Source: JAGVDM01 sp964642315 (GTDB lineage: Bacteria > Patescibacteriota > Gracilibacteria > Peribacterales > Peribacteraceae). Taken from it: a stretch of 64,000 nt of DNA. The notes beneath the pieces are model-generated. The model saw only the letters and a list, made by a program, of their open reading frames with translations, had not been told where the DNA came from and searched no databases. Location: assembly GCA_964642315.1 (NCBI GenBank), contig CAZXOG010000001.1:62001-126000 (forward strand), in the 5' to 3' direction. Positions 45,960 to 53,535 of the stretch are shown piece by piece (the stretch's first letter is position 1; every line of letters starts with the position of its first letter). The position numbers were made by a program, and so were the translations under genes.

Positions 45960-47276
45960 ATGGCAGCCGCACTCTCTCCCCTCGACGGCCGGTACGCAGG
46001 AGCAGTGGATGCGCTCAGGCCGTTCTTCTCGGAAGAGGCGCTCATGCGGGCCCGTATCGAGGTGGAGATCCGCTACTTCCTCGCGCTCTCCGATGAGCCG
46101 AAGATCCGGGAGCTGCGCAAGCTCAAGGCCCGCGAACGCACGGCGCTCCTCGCAATCGTGGAGAAGTTCAGCGAGCGCGATGCCAAGGAAATCCGCGGCA
46201 TCGAGCACAAAACCAACCACGACGTGAAGGCGGTGGAGTATTTCTTGAAGAAGCGCATGGCCCGTATGCGCGGTCTCGCCGACCGGCTGGAATTCGTGCA
46301 CTTCGGCCTCACGAGCGAGGATGTGAACAACCTCGCGTACGGCATCCTCATCCACCGCGCACTCGCGCAGGTCATTCGGCCGGCACTCCGCGCGTGCGCC
46401 GGCGATTTTGCCCGCCTCGCTTCCCGCTGGAAGAACGTCCGCATGCTCAGCCTCACGCACGGGCAGCCGGCCACGCCCACCACGGTCGGCAAGGAGCTCC
46501 AGGTGTTCGTCGATCGACTGGAGCGGCAAGGGCAGCAACTCAAAGCTCTGCGCATGCAGGGGAAGTTCGGCGGCGCCGTGGGCAACTACGCCGCGGTGAG
46601 CACCGCGTACCCGGAAGTGCAGTGGCCGGTCTTCGGTGCGAAGTTCGTGCGTTCCCTCGGCCTCACGCCGCTCGCGCACACGACGCAGATCAACCCGCAC
46701 GATGATCTGGCGGAACTCAGCCACCTCCTTATGCGCATCAACACGATCCTCCTCGATTGCTCCCGTGATCTCTGGTTCTACATTTCCCGCGGAGTGTTCC
46801 GCCAGCGGGCGGTCCCGGGAGAGGTGGGGTCCTCCACCATGCCGCACAAAGTAAATCCCATTGATTTTGAGAACGCGGAGGGCAATCTGGGGCTTTCCTC
46901 CGCGCTCTTCTCGCACTTCGCGGAGAAGCTCCCCGTGAGCAGGCTGCAGCGCGATCTTTCCGATTCCACCGTGCAGCGCAACATTGGCGTGGCGTTCGGG
47001 TATCACATGATTGCGCTCCGGTCATTCCGGAAAGGCTTCAAGAAACTGGCGCTCGACCGCGCGGTGCTCCGGCGCGAACTCGCTGCCCACCCCGAGGTGG
47101 TGGGGGAATCCATTCAGGTTGTCCTGCGCAAGCACGGCGTGCAGAACGCGTACGAGCGCCTCAAGGCGCTCACGCGGGGCAGGCAGGTGAGCGCGGCGGA
47201 ACTCCGGGCATTCGTGGACCGGCTCCCGATCTCGCGCTCCGAACGAGACCGGCTGCATGCGGCGCTGGAGGAATGA
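45960..47276 (+). CDS. purB: Adenylosuccinate lyase
   Basis: 438 residues. LSPLDGRYAGAVDALRPFFSE is the N-terminal start of the E. coli-type PurB branch; HFGLTSEDVNN and THGQPATPTT are the substrate-binding blocks and GSSTMPHKVNPIDFENAEGN (from about residue 289) the fumarase/aspartase superfamily signature with the catalytic Ser loop. It cleaves SAICAR and adenylosuccinate in purine synthesis. No other purine genes are nearby, so it is probably a single gene here. Confidence 0.95.
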   Translation: MAAALSPLDGRYAGAVDALRPFFSEEALMRARIEVEIRYFLALSDEPKIRELRKLKARERTALLAIVEKFSERDAKEIRGIEHKTNHDVKAVEYFLKKRMARMRGLADRLEFVHFGLTSEDVNNLAYGILIHRALAQVIRPALRACAGDFARLASRWKNVRMLSLTHGQPATPTTVGKELQVFVDRLERQGQQLKALRMQGKFGGAVGNYAAVSTAYPEVQWPVFGAKFVRSLGLTPLAHTTQINPHDDLAELSHLLMRINTILLDCSRDLWFYISRGVFRQRAVPGEVGSSTMPHKVNPIDFENAEGNLGLSSALFSHFAEKLPVSRLQRDLSDSTVQRNIGVAFGYHMIALRSFRKGFKKLALDRAVLRRELAAHPEVVGESIQVVLRKHGVQNAYERLKALTRGRQVSAAELRAFVDRLPISRSERDRLHAALEE

Positions 47277-47349
47277 CTTCGGATAGCCTGTGCATTGCCT
47301 TCCTTATGCGGAAAATGGATATTTGACCGTTTTCGAATATTGTATTTTA

Positions 47350-47377
47350 TTGACTCACTCGGCATCCGGAATAGAGT
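47350..47377 (+). promoter_or_regulatory. Promoter before small ORF at 47404
   Basis: TTGACT (47350-47355), 16 nt, TAGAGT (47372-47377); leader of about 20 nt to ATG 47404. Confidence 0.5.
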
Positions 47378-47403
47378 GGGCCAAATTCTTTCCCATCCAT
47401 GCC

Positions 47404-47616
47404 ATGGCGCGAGAAGAACTTGATGGAACAGCGAATCAGGATGTCGTGCAGTTCATTACCGACCGCGCATCCGTTGTCCATGAGCTGGATCAGTTCCGCG
47501 CGGAGCATCCGCTCATGGCAGGTAGCGAAATGTCACCGCAGATGCTCACCATGACGGATGCTGAGGCGATTGCGCAGCGGGCGGGGACAAAGCTGCGGCG
47601 TGTTGCCAGTTGGTGA
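47404..47616 (+). CDS. Small hypothetical protein
   Basis: 70 residues from ATG 47404. It is acidic, without signal peptide or helix of membrane type, and I recognise no family. The promoter-like pair at 47350-47377 would exclude the earlier in-frame ATG at 47290. The frame ends before the tRNA-Leu promoter region. Confidence 0.5.
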   Translation: MAREELDGTANQDVVQFITDRASVVHELDQFRAEHPLMAGSEMSPQMLTMTDAEAIAQRAGTKLRRVASW

Positions 47617-47649
47617 GCACGCGGGGCGCAGAGAATTCCCGGGATTCCT

Positions 47650-47677
47650 TTGCTCGGAGCACGGGGATTGATACACT
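47650..47677 (+). promoter_or_regulatory. Promoter of tRNA-Leu
   Basis: TTGCTC (47650-47655), 16 nt, TACACT (47672-47677); the tRNA begins 27 nt later. Confidence 0.5.
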
Positions 47678-47704
47678 CCTGCTCGCGTTCTTTCTCGTGT
47701 ACGT

Positions 47705-47794
47705 GCCCAGGTGGCGGAACTGGTAGACGCGCTAGCTTGAGGGGCTAGTGGGAGCTTAATTCCCGTGGAGGTTCGAGTCCTCTCCTGGGCACCA
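47705..47794 (+). tRNA. tRNA-Leu (anticodon GAG), CCA encoded
   Basis: Acceptor GCCCAGG pairs with CCTGGGC; D-arm, anticodon stem CTAGC/GCTAG with loop TTGAGGG (anticodon GAG), a long variable arm and T-arm GGTTCGAGTCC. Discriminator A and CCA are encoded (47791-47794). Class II structure as expected for leucine. Confidence 0.95.
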
Positions 47795-47840
47795 ATCATC
47801 ACCGCAGGCGATGAGCGCACAGAACTGCCCTTGTGGTTTC

Positions 47841-47868
47841 TTGACATACATTCCTTCGGGCGTACTTT
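47841..47868 (+). promoter_or_regulatory. Promoter of candidate ncRNA
   Basis: Perfect TTGACA (47841-47846), 16 nt, TACTTT (47863-47868). The predicted transcription start is near 47875. Confidence 0.55.
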
Positions 47869-47874
47869 GGCATA

Positions 47875-48144
47875 TGGAAGTTGGGTATCCCCCTCTTCCA
47901 AGCCCCTTTGGCCCCCGCAAGGTGTTGGCCTAAGGTCGTCGCCCTCCCGGGTGGCGACGCGGGGTGCGCCCATGGCAGCGTGCTGCCGGAAGCGCGAACA
48001 TCACTTCTGCCTTCTCTTGAAGGAGGACGCCGATGACCTGGTCGTGGCCTGGAGCCCCGTAAACGGGGCCAGAAGTGTTATCCTCCCGGCTTCGCCGGGA
48101 ACTCAGGCTTCCGATCCCTCCGGGGATCGGAAGCCGCCTTTTTT
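47875..48144 (+). ncRNA. Candidate structured non-coding RNA of about 270 nt, class unknown
   Basis: The 400-nt gap between tRNA-Leu and the helicase gene starts with a good promoter and ends in a strong terminator. Between them I can pair: 47905-47913 with 47927-47935 (one mismatch), CGTCGCC 47937-47943 with 47953-47959, a long-range stem CACTTCTG 48002-48009 with 48070-48077 that encloses CCTTC/GAAGG (48010-48023) and GCCCCGT/ACGGGGC (48054-48069), then CCCGGC/GCCGGG (48085-48099). This multibranched fold is not expected by chance. I could not match it to tmRNA, RNase P, 6S or SRP RNA signatures. The open frame through it is more likely a GC-rich shadow. Confidence 0.55.
48106..48144 (+). 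terminator. Rho-independent terminator of the candidate ncRNA
   Basis: GGCTTCCGATCC pairs with GGATCGGAAGCC around a short loop, followed by GCC and six T (48139-48144). Confidence 0.85.
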
Positions 48145-48193
48145 CCTTCCCGGCGGCGGAAAACCCGCTATCATCCCTGCCTTTTGCTCGCCC

Positions 48194-50812
48194 ATGCTCC
48201 CCGCGGCCCCCTCGCCATCTCCGTCGGAAAACTTCGACATTGAGTGCAATTTCCCAAGGCAACTCTCATCGGAGGAAATCGCAGATACCCGCCAGAGAAC
48301 ATGGCATGAAGCTTGGCGGGTGATCAACAGGGACTTTGAGCCTGCCGGCGATGCGTCCGATGCGGATTCCGCGGGGCAATTCCCGTTCGGCGAACCGATT
48401 ATCCAGGCGCGTGAAGAATCATGGATCGAGGCGGAGCAGCGCCGGCAGCTTATGCGGAAGCAACTGCAGGTATCCATCAGGCACATCGATCAGTCGCTCG
48501 AACTCGATGCCGAAATCTGCGGGGATGAAGATGCCGGCATGCAGGGCGTTCGCCTGCCTGTCCGGCGCGTCAGGCAGCAGGGCAAGCGCCATGCGGTCAT
48601 CACCACACGGAACACGTGGGGGAGCACGGCACTCGAGGAGGATCCGGAGCTCGAGGCGCATCTGCGGAGCAGATTCACGGGGGTGGATGCGGGAGGCAAC
48701 ACCCATTTCGATGAGGCGGGGTACGCGCGGGCATGTGCCGAGTACCTCCGGCTGCACACGGGTGCCAATGTGCCGGTGCTCAACGAGGAGGATCGTGTGG
48801 ATATTTTTGAGCGCGACGGCACGTGCATTGGCAGCGCCGTCGTGCGGGAAGTAGGTGGAGATACCGTGCGCTTGCACCTGCTCTCCCACGTGCACATGCG
48901 CGAGGGGTGTTTCCTCCGCAAGAAGTCCAATAGGAGGGCATTGGAGATGTACAGGAAGTACACGTACGATTACTGCAGAAAACTGCAGTGCGAGGGCACG
49001 ATGGTGGATCGGGACGGGAAGTTGTACAAATGGGGGTACGAGGATCCCGAGCCGAAACCCTATAGCAGGTGGGATTTTGATGACGATGACTACGGCTATC
49101 GGTCGCAGCAGCTCACGCTGCCGGAGGAAGTGTTCTTCGGCGCGGAATGGAATAGCCAGATGACACGGAGCATTCAGGAACAGAGCTGGTCACGGCAGTT
49201 TGGCGCGGAGGATATCCCGCGGGCTATCGTGGATGACCACGAGCAGTGCAGCGCGTTCGCGCTCGCGGCAATGGGGTACCCGTGTTCCGTGATCCAGGGG
49301 CCTCCCGGCACGGGGAAAACGACAGTGGCGAGCCACCTGGCGCAGCACTTCCAGCGCCAGGGCCTCAAGACGCTTTTCCTTTCCCATAGCAACAAGGGCC
49401 TCGATGTGCTCCTGGCAGCTGCGCGGAAGAAAGGAGTGTCGGTGCACAGGGGCGGGACAGAGGCGAGTGTTTGCGATAGGGGATTGCAGGATGTCTTCAT
49501 CCGTCGCGGGCTCAAGCATCCGCGAAAAACAGATTTCCTCGTGCGCGTCTTCGACGATCAGGCATTTGCTCAGGCGCAGAGCGATGCGGCATCTGCCGGG
49601 CAGCCGCTCCCGCGCGAAGAGGAGTTTTTCCGCCTGGAGCTCGACCGCTCCGCATGGCAGGAGGCATGGAGGCAGTTCGAGGAACAGAAGAAGGCGATCA
49701 TCGAGGAGCTGAAGAGAGAGAAGGGGCTCGTCGCCGGAGTCACGCTCAATTCGCTCATTTCGGATGAAATCATCCAGGCGCTGGATTTCGATGTGGTCAT
49801 CGTTGACGAGGCATCGAAGGGGTTCCTCTACGAGATGCTCCCTGCCCTGCAGAAGGCGGGAAAGCAGATCATCTTCATCGGCGATCACAAGCAGCTCGGG
49901 AACATCGATATTCCCCCGCACCTCAAGAGGTTTCTGGAGGATGGGAAACACGCGCCCGAAGCAGGGGTACCCCCCGAGGAACTCATTGGCCCTGAGGATG
50001 TAGACATGTTCGAGGATGGCCCCTTTACGATCATGGCCGAGCGCAGCGGTATCCCGCAGGTCATGCTCCGCACCAACCGCCGTGCGCTCCGGGATCTCGT
50101 ACGGCTGGTGAGCCACGGTGGGTACGGAGGCAAACTCAAGGCGGGGCGCGTCGATCGCGAGGACCCGGAGAACAGCGGGACTCTGGTGTGGGTAGATACA
50201 TCGCAGCGCGCCGACAAGGCAGAAGTTCCTGCCGGCGTCTCGAAGACAAATCCGCTCGAAGCGAGGCTCATCGCGAGGCGGCTCGCGAAGGATTATCGCA
50301 AAGGCTCCATCGATCCCGAGAATTTCGGGGTTATCACCATGTACAGGGCGCAGGGCGCCTTAGTGCACAGGAAGGCGAGAGGGACGCGCGTTCCCGAAGG
50401 GGTGAGTCACGACGCATTCATGGATACTCTCCGGGGGAACATCGCGACAGTCGATGCGTTCCAGGGATCGGAGAAGGACAGGATCTACCTGGGGACAACG
50501 AGGAGCAATCCGCATGGAACAGTCGGGTTCCTCGATGACGTGCGGCGAGTGAATGTCGCGGCATCGCGGGCAAGGGATGTTCTGGTGATCTACGGCGACA
50601 GAGAGACGCTCGTCGATAACAACCCGGATCCCGAGAGCCGCGCGTACTTCGCCGTTGCCTATGAGATTTGCAGGCAGCGGGGGGCCATTATTCACGCGTT
50701 CTCCCAGGTATCTTCGCAGGCGACTCCGGAGCAGCAGAAGAGCCAGTCACACAATGCCCGGCGCAACAGAGCGAGGCGCGCGTGGAAACGCGCGCAGATG
50801 GCGCAGGAATGA
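48194..50812 (+). CDS. UPF1/Dna2-like superfamily 1 helicase
   Basis: 872 residues from ATG 48194, chosen because the frame further upstream runs through the ncRNA and tRNA; TATCAT (48169-48174) precedes it by 19 nt. The first about 330 residues have no recognised domain. Walker A GPPGTGKTT starts near residue 368; VVIVDEAS near 535 is motif II; GDHKQLGNI motif III; TNRRALRDLV and VDAFQGSEKD motifs IV-V; NVAASRARDVLVIYGD motif VI. These match AAA_11/AAA_12 helicases of the UPF1-like group that act on RNA or DNA 5' to 3'. The Lys/Arg-rich end may bind nucleic acid. Confidence 0.88.
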   Translation: MLPAAPSPSPSENFDIECNFPRQLSSEEIADTRQRTWHEAWRVINRDFEPAGDASDADSAGQFPFGEPIIQAREESWIEAEQRRQLMRKQLQVSIRHIDQSLELDAEICGDEDAGMQGVRLPVRRVRQQGKRHAVITTRNTWGSTALEEDPELEAHLRSRFTGVDAGGNTHFDEAGYARACAEYLRLHTGANVPVLNEEDRVDIFERDGTCIGSAVVREVGGDTVRLHLLSHVHMREGCFLRKKSNRRALEMYRKYTYDYCRKLQCEGTMVDRDGKLYKWGYEDPEPKPYSRWDFDDDDYGYRSQQLTLPEEVFFGAEWNSQMTRSIQEQSWSRQFGAEDIPRAIVDDHEQCSAFALAAMGYPCSVIQGPPGTGKTTVASHLAQHFQRQGLKTLFLSHSNKGLDVLLAAARKKGVSVHRGGTEASVCDRGLQDVFIRRGLKHPRKTDFLVRVFDDQAFAQAQSDAASAGQPLPREEEFFRLELDRSAWQEAWRQFEEQKKAIIEELKREKGLVAGVTLNSLISDEIIQALDFDVVIVDEASKGFLYEMLPALQKAGKQIIFIGDHKQLGNIDIPPHLKRFLEDGKHAPEAGVPPEELIGPEDVDMFEDGPFTIMAERSGIPQVMLRTNRRALRDLVRLVSHGGYGGKLKAGRVDREDPENSGTLVWVDTSQRADKAEVPAGVSKTNPLEARLIARRLAKDYRKGSIDPENFGVITMYRAQGALVHRKARGTRVPEGVSHDAFMDTLRGNIATVDAFQGSEKDRIYLGTTRSNPHGTVGFLDDVRRVNVAASRARDVLVIYGDRETLVDNNPDPESRAYFAVAYEICRQRGAIIHAFSQVSSQATPEQQKSQSHNARRNRARRAWKRAQMAQE

Positions 50813-50840
50813 CTTCTGGCCAATGCGCCGAAAAAGGCGG

Positions 50841-50887
50841 TACATATATGTATATTTTTGGCTTTGTGAAGCCGGAAATATATTTCC
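50841..50887. repeat. Two AT-rich palindromes flanking a small hairpin
   Basis: TACATATATGTA (50841-50852), a hairpin GGCTT/AAGCC (50860-50873), and GGAAATATATTTCC (50874-50887), all perfect. They follow the helicase stop codon; they may act in transcription end or as a protein-binding site. Confidence 0.5.
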
Positions 50888-50919
50888 TTGCGCAGCATGC
50901 ACACCTGTATCGCAGTCGC

Positions 50920-50948
50920 TTGAAACCCCCGGGGTGGTTGCCTACACT
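50920..50948 (+). promoter_or_regulatory. Promoter upstream of the 19-residue ORF
   Basis: TTGAAA (50920-50925), exactly 17 nt, TACACT (50943-50948). Confidence 0.6.
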
Positions 50949-50959
50949 GCACCGGTCAT

Positions 50960-51019
50960 ATGCAGAAGCTCCACATTTTCCTGATCCCGCTTTTTGCGCT
51001 GGTTTTCCTGGTGATCTGA
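50960..51019 (+). CDS. Possible 19-residue hydrophobic peptide
   Basis: ATG 50960 follows TACACT by 11 nt, the spacing of the leaderless genes in this window. It reads MQKLHIFLIPLFALVFLVI and stops at TGA, giving one complete membrane-spanning stretch with two N-terminal basic or polar residues. It may be a real small membrane protein, a leader peptide for the secreted protein that follows 76 nt later, or chance. No homologue can be named. Confidence 0.3.
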   Translation: MQKLHIFLIPLFALVFLVI

Positions 51020-51095
51020 TCGCGTTGTTGCGGCAAGAGACTCCGGCGGTAGGCGCAACTTGATTTTCCCGCGTGCGCGGGAGATGGTGTTGCCT

Positions 51096-51668
51096 ATGTT
51101 CATACCATTCCTTTCCGCGGGGATTTCATTCCTCGTCGCTGCGAATGTAGCTGCCGCTGCTTCACCACAGACTGATGCAGAGGCCCACCGTTCCGCGTGC
51201 ATCCGCGGCATGAAGCTTTCTACCGAGGAGGTGGAGAGCGGTCTGCACGAGTACCGCATCGAAAAGTGCATAGAGGGGAGATTGGATCAGGAACTCAACG
51301 CCACGCGTCTGGAGCGCGCCGCAGCGCGCCAGGAGCGCCAGGTGCGGCAGTTCCGCGGGAGGCTCAGGGAAGGCAAGCGTTTCCTCTCGCCCGTGAACCA
51401 GGAGCGGTTCAACCCGGATCAGGAGGGGGGCGATGAACGGGCGAGGGCGATCTCCCGCAGAAAGCTCCGCGCGTACGTCGAGCAGACGACGTACAGAGAA
51501 GCGCGCTCAGAGCGGTCGCAACTCCGGCAGGAGCGCATGAAGCAGGCGAGGGAAGCATGCGCGGACGCGGAACGCAGTTTCTATCCGAACTGCGTGCGCG
51601 ACATGCTCCGATTGCTCGGGGAGTCCGCCGATGATGAGAGCGCGGTGCCTTCTACTCGAAGATACTGA
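51096..51668 (+). CDS. Secreted charged coiled-coil-like protein, unknown function
   Basis: 190 residues from ATG 51096 (ATG 51084 and TTG 51060 are alternatives). A signal peptide of about 22 residues ends in AAAASPQ. The mature chain is rich in Glu, Arg and Gln, mostly helical, with four Cys residues (in SACIRG, EKCIEG, REACAD and PNCVRD), two near each end, which could form disulfide-linked helical pairs. I know no family. Its 3' end overlaps the convergent SLH gene by 17 nt. Confidence 0.6.
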   Translation: MFIPFLSAGISFLVAANVAAAASPQTDAEAHRSACIRGMKLSTEEVESGLHEYRIEKCIEGRLDQELNATRLERAAARQERQVRQFRGRLREGKRFLSPVNQERFNPDQEGGDERARAISRRKLRAYVEQTTYREARSERSQLRQERMKQAREACADAERSFYPNCVRDMLRLLGESADDESAVPSTRRY

Positions 51669-53121
51669 TCGAGGCGCTGTTCGGCGAGCCGAGGGTCGCG
51701 TGAGCAGAAGGATCGCTGATGCGGAACGTGAACTTCTCCTCATTCTCTCCAACGGTCGTGTCGGCGAGGATCGGCACGGTGACGACCTTCTCCGATTCTC
51801 CCGCCCGGAACGTGAGCGTGCCGGAGGTAGCCGTGAAATCAGCTCCCGCCTGGGCGGTGCCAGCAATGGTCTCGTACTTCACGGTCACTTCTCCCTGGGT
51901 GCCGCCGGCGCGGCTCACCGCGATGGCGAGCCCCTCGCCCTCCGTTGCCTCCATACCGTCATCCTTCAGGCGGATTGTTCCTGTGCCGGTTGCGATGGAT
52001 TCGTCGTCAATGACGGTCGCGGTGGCGGAAGAGTACTGCCCGAGCACGGCACCGCCCGTCGGCTGGCTCAAGGTCATCGTGAAGGTCTTGTTCCCCTTTG
52101 CCTCACTGTTGTCGACCACGGTGACAGCGAAGGTCTTCTGGGTTTCGCCGTCGGCGAACGTGAGCGTGCCATTCGTGCTCTGGTAGTGCGTCCCCGCCTC
52201 TCCGGTGCCGTTCTTCGTCGCGTAGGCAACCGTCACCTGCCCCTTCGTTCCGGATACACGTTCCACCGTCACCGTGAGGGTGCCCGTGCGCTCCGCCACC
52301 GCGAATGCGGCTGCGCCGAACTGCAGGGCTCCAGCGGCACCAGCAGAAGCGACGGAAGACGTGCTGCTGCTCGTTCCGCTCGCGCCGCCGTCGTTATCGA
52401 GGACAGTGATAGTTACTGCTGCGGTGTCGCCGAGTTCGGACCCACCCGTCGGGTTTTTGAGGACAACCTTGAAGGCTTCTGCGCTCTCACCCGCGTCATC
52501 GTTCTTCAGCGTCACACTGATCGTCTTGCTCGTCTCGCCGTCCGCGAAATCCAGCGTCCCGCTGTTCGCTGTGTAGTCTTCCCCCGCTTTCGCGGTGTCA
52601 TCCTGCGTTTCGTACTCCACCTTCACGCTGCCGGCGTCGCCCTCCGTGCGCACCACGGTGACCGATGCTTTCGTCGAGGATTCGCTCACGTTGAATTGGG
52701 CGATCGTGAAGCGGAATGCGCCGTGGGTGTTGAGCGTGCCGTCATCTTCCTCCTCGTCCTCAGAGGAGGACTGTGCCGTGGAGCTTGTGGAAGACCGGCT
52801 CCGTGAACTGGATGATCCTTCCAGTGCACCGATCTGTTCCATGAGACGCTGCATAATCACGGCGATCTGTCCGCGAGTCACCGGATCATCCGGGCCGAAT
52901 TTGCCGTTCGCGTAGCCTGTGATGATGCCCTCGTCGTACATCGTGCCGATGGCGTCATCGTAGTAGCTGCCCTGCGGGACATCCGGGAAGAGCCCGGAGC
53001 CGCGCAGATCGGCCCTTGCGCTTGTACCGGCGGAGCCGAGGCAGATACCGGCGAGAAAGGCGAAGACAGTCGCGGAACTGACGAATGCATGAGGGGAGCG
53101 CATACGGGTGATGGGGAACAT
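51652..53121 (-). CDS. Surface protein: one SLH motif and three Calx-beta domains
   Basis: 489 residues. Signal peptide to about residue 36 (ending SARA), an S-layer homology motif at about 42-92 (FPDVPQGSYYDDAIGTMYDEG, GYANGKFGPDDPVTRGQIA), a Ser/acidic linker, then three Calx-beta repeats at about 135-245, 262-372 and 385-488, each with AGxDYxxxxGTLxFxxGExxKxxxVxxxxD. Calx-beta domains bind calcium and often form adhesive stalks. SLH binds it to the wall polymer or to other S-layer proteins. ATG 53103 is an alternative start. Confidence 0.88.
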   Translation of the reverse strand: MFPITRMRSPHAFVSSATVFAFLAGICLGSAGTSARADLRGSGLFPDVPQGSYYDDAIGTMYDEGIITGYANGKFGPDDPVTRGQIAVIMQRLMEQIGALEGSSSSRSRSSTSSTAQSSSEDEEEDDGTLNTHGAFRFTIAQFNVSESSTKASVTVVRTEGDAGSVKVEYETQDDTAKAGEDYTANSGTLDFADGETSKTISVTLKNDDAGESAEAFKVVLKNPTGGSELGDTAAVTITVLDNDGGASGTSSSTSSVASAGAAGALQFGAAAFAVAERTGTLTVTVERVSGTKGQVTVAYATKNGTGEAGTHYQSTNGTLTFADGETQKTFAVTVVDNSEAKGNKTFTMTLSQPTGGAVLGQYSSATATVIDDESIATGTGTIRLKDDGMEATEGEGLAIAVSRAGGTQGEVTVKYETIAGTAQAGADFTATSGTLTFRAGESEKVVTVPILADTTVGENEEKFTFRISDPSAHATLGSPNSASISIFE

Positions 53122-53133
53122 ATGGTTTGCGCA

Positions 53134-53162
53134 AGTATTGGCCCGGCGAAATCTCGATGCAA
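53134..53162 (-). promoter_or_regulatory. Promoter of the SLH/Calx-beta gene
   Basis: Minus strand TTGCAT (53162-53157), 17 nt, AATACT (53139-53134), then 12 nt to ATG 53121. Confidence 0.6.
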
Positions 53163-53193
53163 GTTCTTTGCGTAGACGCTCGGTGGAGAACGT

Positions 53194-53254
53194 GCGGCTG
53201 CTCCGGAAGACCGGAGCAGCCGCATTGAGCCGGCTTCCGCGTGTGCGGAAGCCG
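53194..53254. repeat. Two adjacent perfect GC-rich hairpins downstream of the tRNA
   Basis: GCGGCTGCTCCGG pairs with CCGGAGCAGCCGC (53194-53223, 4-nt loop), and CGGCTTCCGC with GCGGAAGCCG (53231-53254). On the minus strand they directly follow the tRNA and precede the SLH promoter. No T-tract follows, so they may be processing or pausing structures rather than terminators. Confidence 0.7.
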
Positions 53255-53259
53255 TAAGG

Positions 53260-53339
53260 TCGGGGTGACCGGATTCGAACCGATGATCTTTCCTGCTCTT
53301 GCGGGCAGCAGGATGCTCTGCCAATTGAGCTACACCCCG
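53260..53339 (-). tRNA. tRNA with 13-nt anticodon loop, identity uncertain
   Basis: Acceptor CGGGGTG/CACCCCG, D-arm GCTC/GAGC with AATTGGCA, T-arm ATCGG/CCGGT with TTCGAAT are normal. The anticodon stem TCCTG/CAGGA encloses 13 nt instead of 7 (an extended 7-bp stem with a 9-nt loop is also possible), so no anticodon can be assigned safely; GCC is the only triplet after a U in the normal place. CCA is not encoded (ACC then T). It could contain a tiny intron-like insert or be a decayed tRNA. Confidence 0.75.
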
Positions 53340-53362
53340 GGATGATGGAGAAAACGGTGCTG

Positions 53363-53396
53363 AAAAAAGAACAATTGGGCAGGCAAAACCTGCCTT
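53363..53396 (-). terminator. Possible terminator of ligA
   Basis: On the minus strand GGCAGG/CCTGCC with a 5-nt loop (53394-53378) is followed after 9 nt by six T (53368-53363). It lies 140 nt after the ligA stop and just before the tRNA. Confidence 0.35.
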
Positions 53397-53535
53397 CCTG
53401 TTGCGGGGGAAGGGAGCGGTTACGAACGGTCTACGCGCATGCCGTCACGCTCGCCTTCCCAGAGGCGGCGGCGGGCACGGCAGGAAGCAGAACGCGCGTG
53501 ACATTGGCATCATAGTACGTGGATGCGGAAATAGG

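Noticed and set aside
47875..48144. Assignment of the structured region as SRP RNA, RNase P RNA, 6S RNA or tmRNA
   Set aside because: The conserved SRP apical GGAA loop element, the RNase P GAGGAAAGTCC block and a tmRNA acceptor end were looked for and not found; 6S RNA is not excluded but its single-bubble fold does not fit the branched stems.
47765..48193. Upstream extension of the helicase frame through the tRNA and ncRNA region
   Set aside because: It would overlap tRNA-Leu and a terminator; the sequence has no protein-like pattern and ATG 48194 is in keeping with the conserved part.
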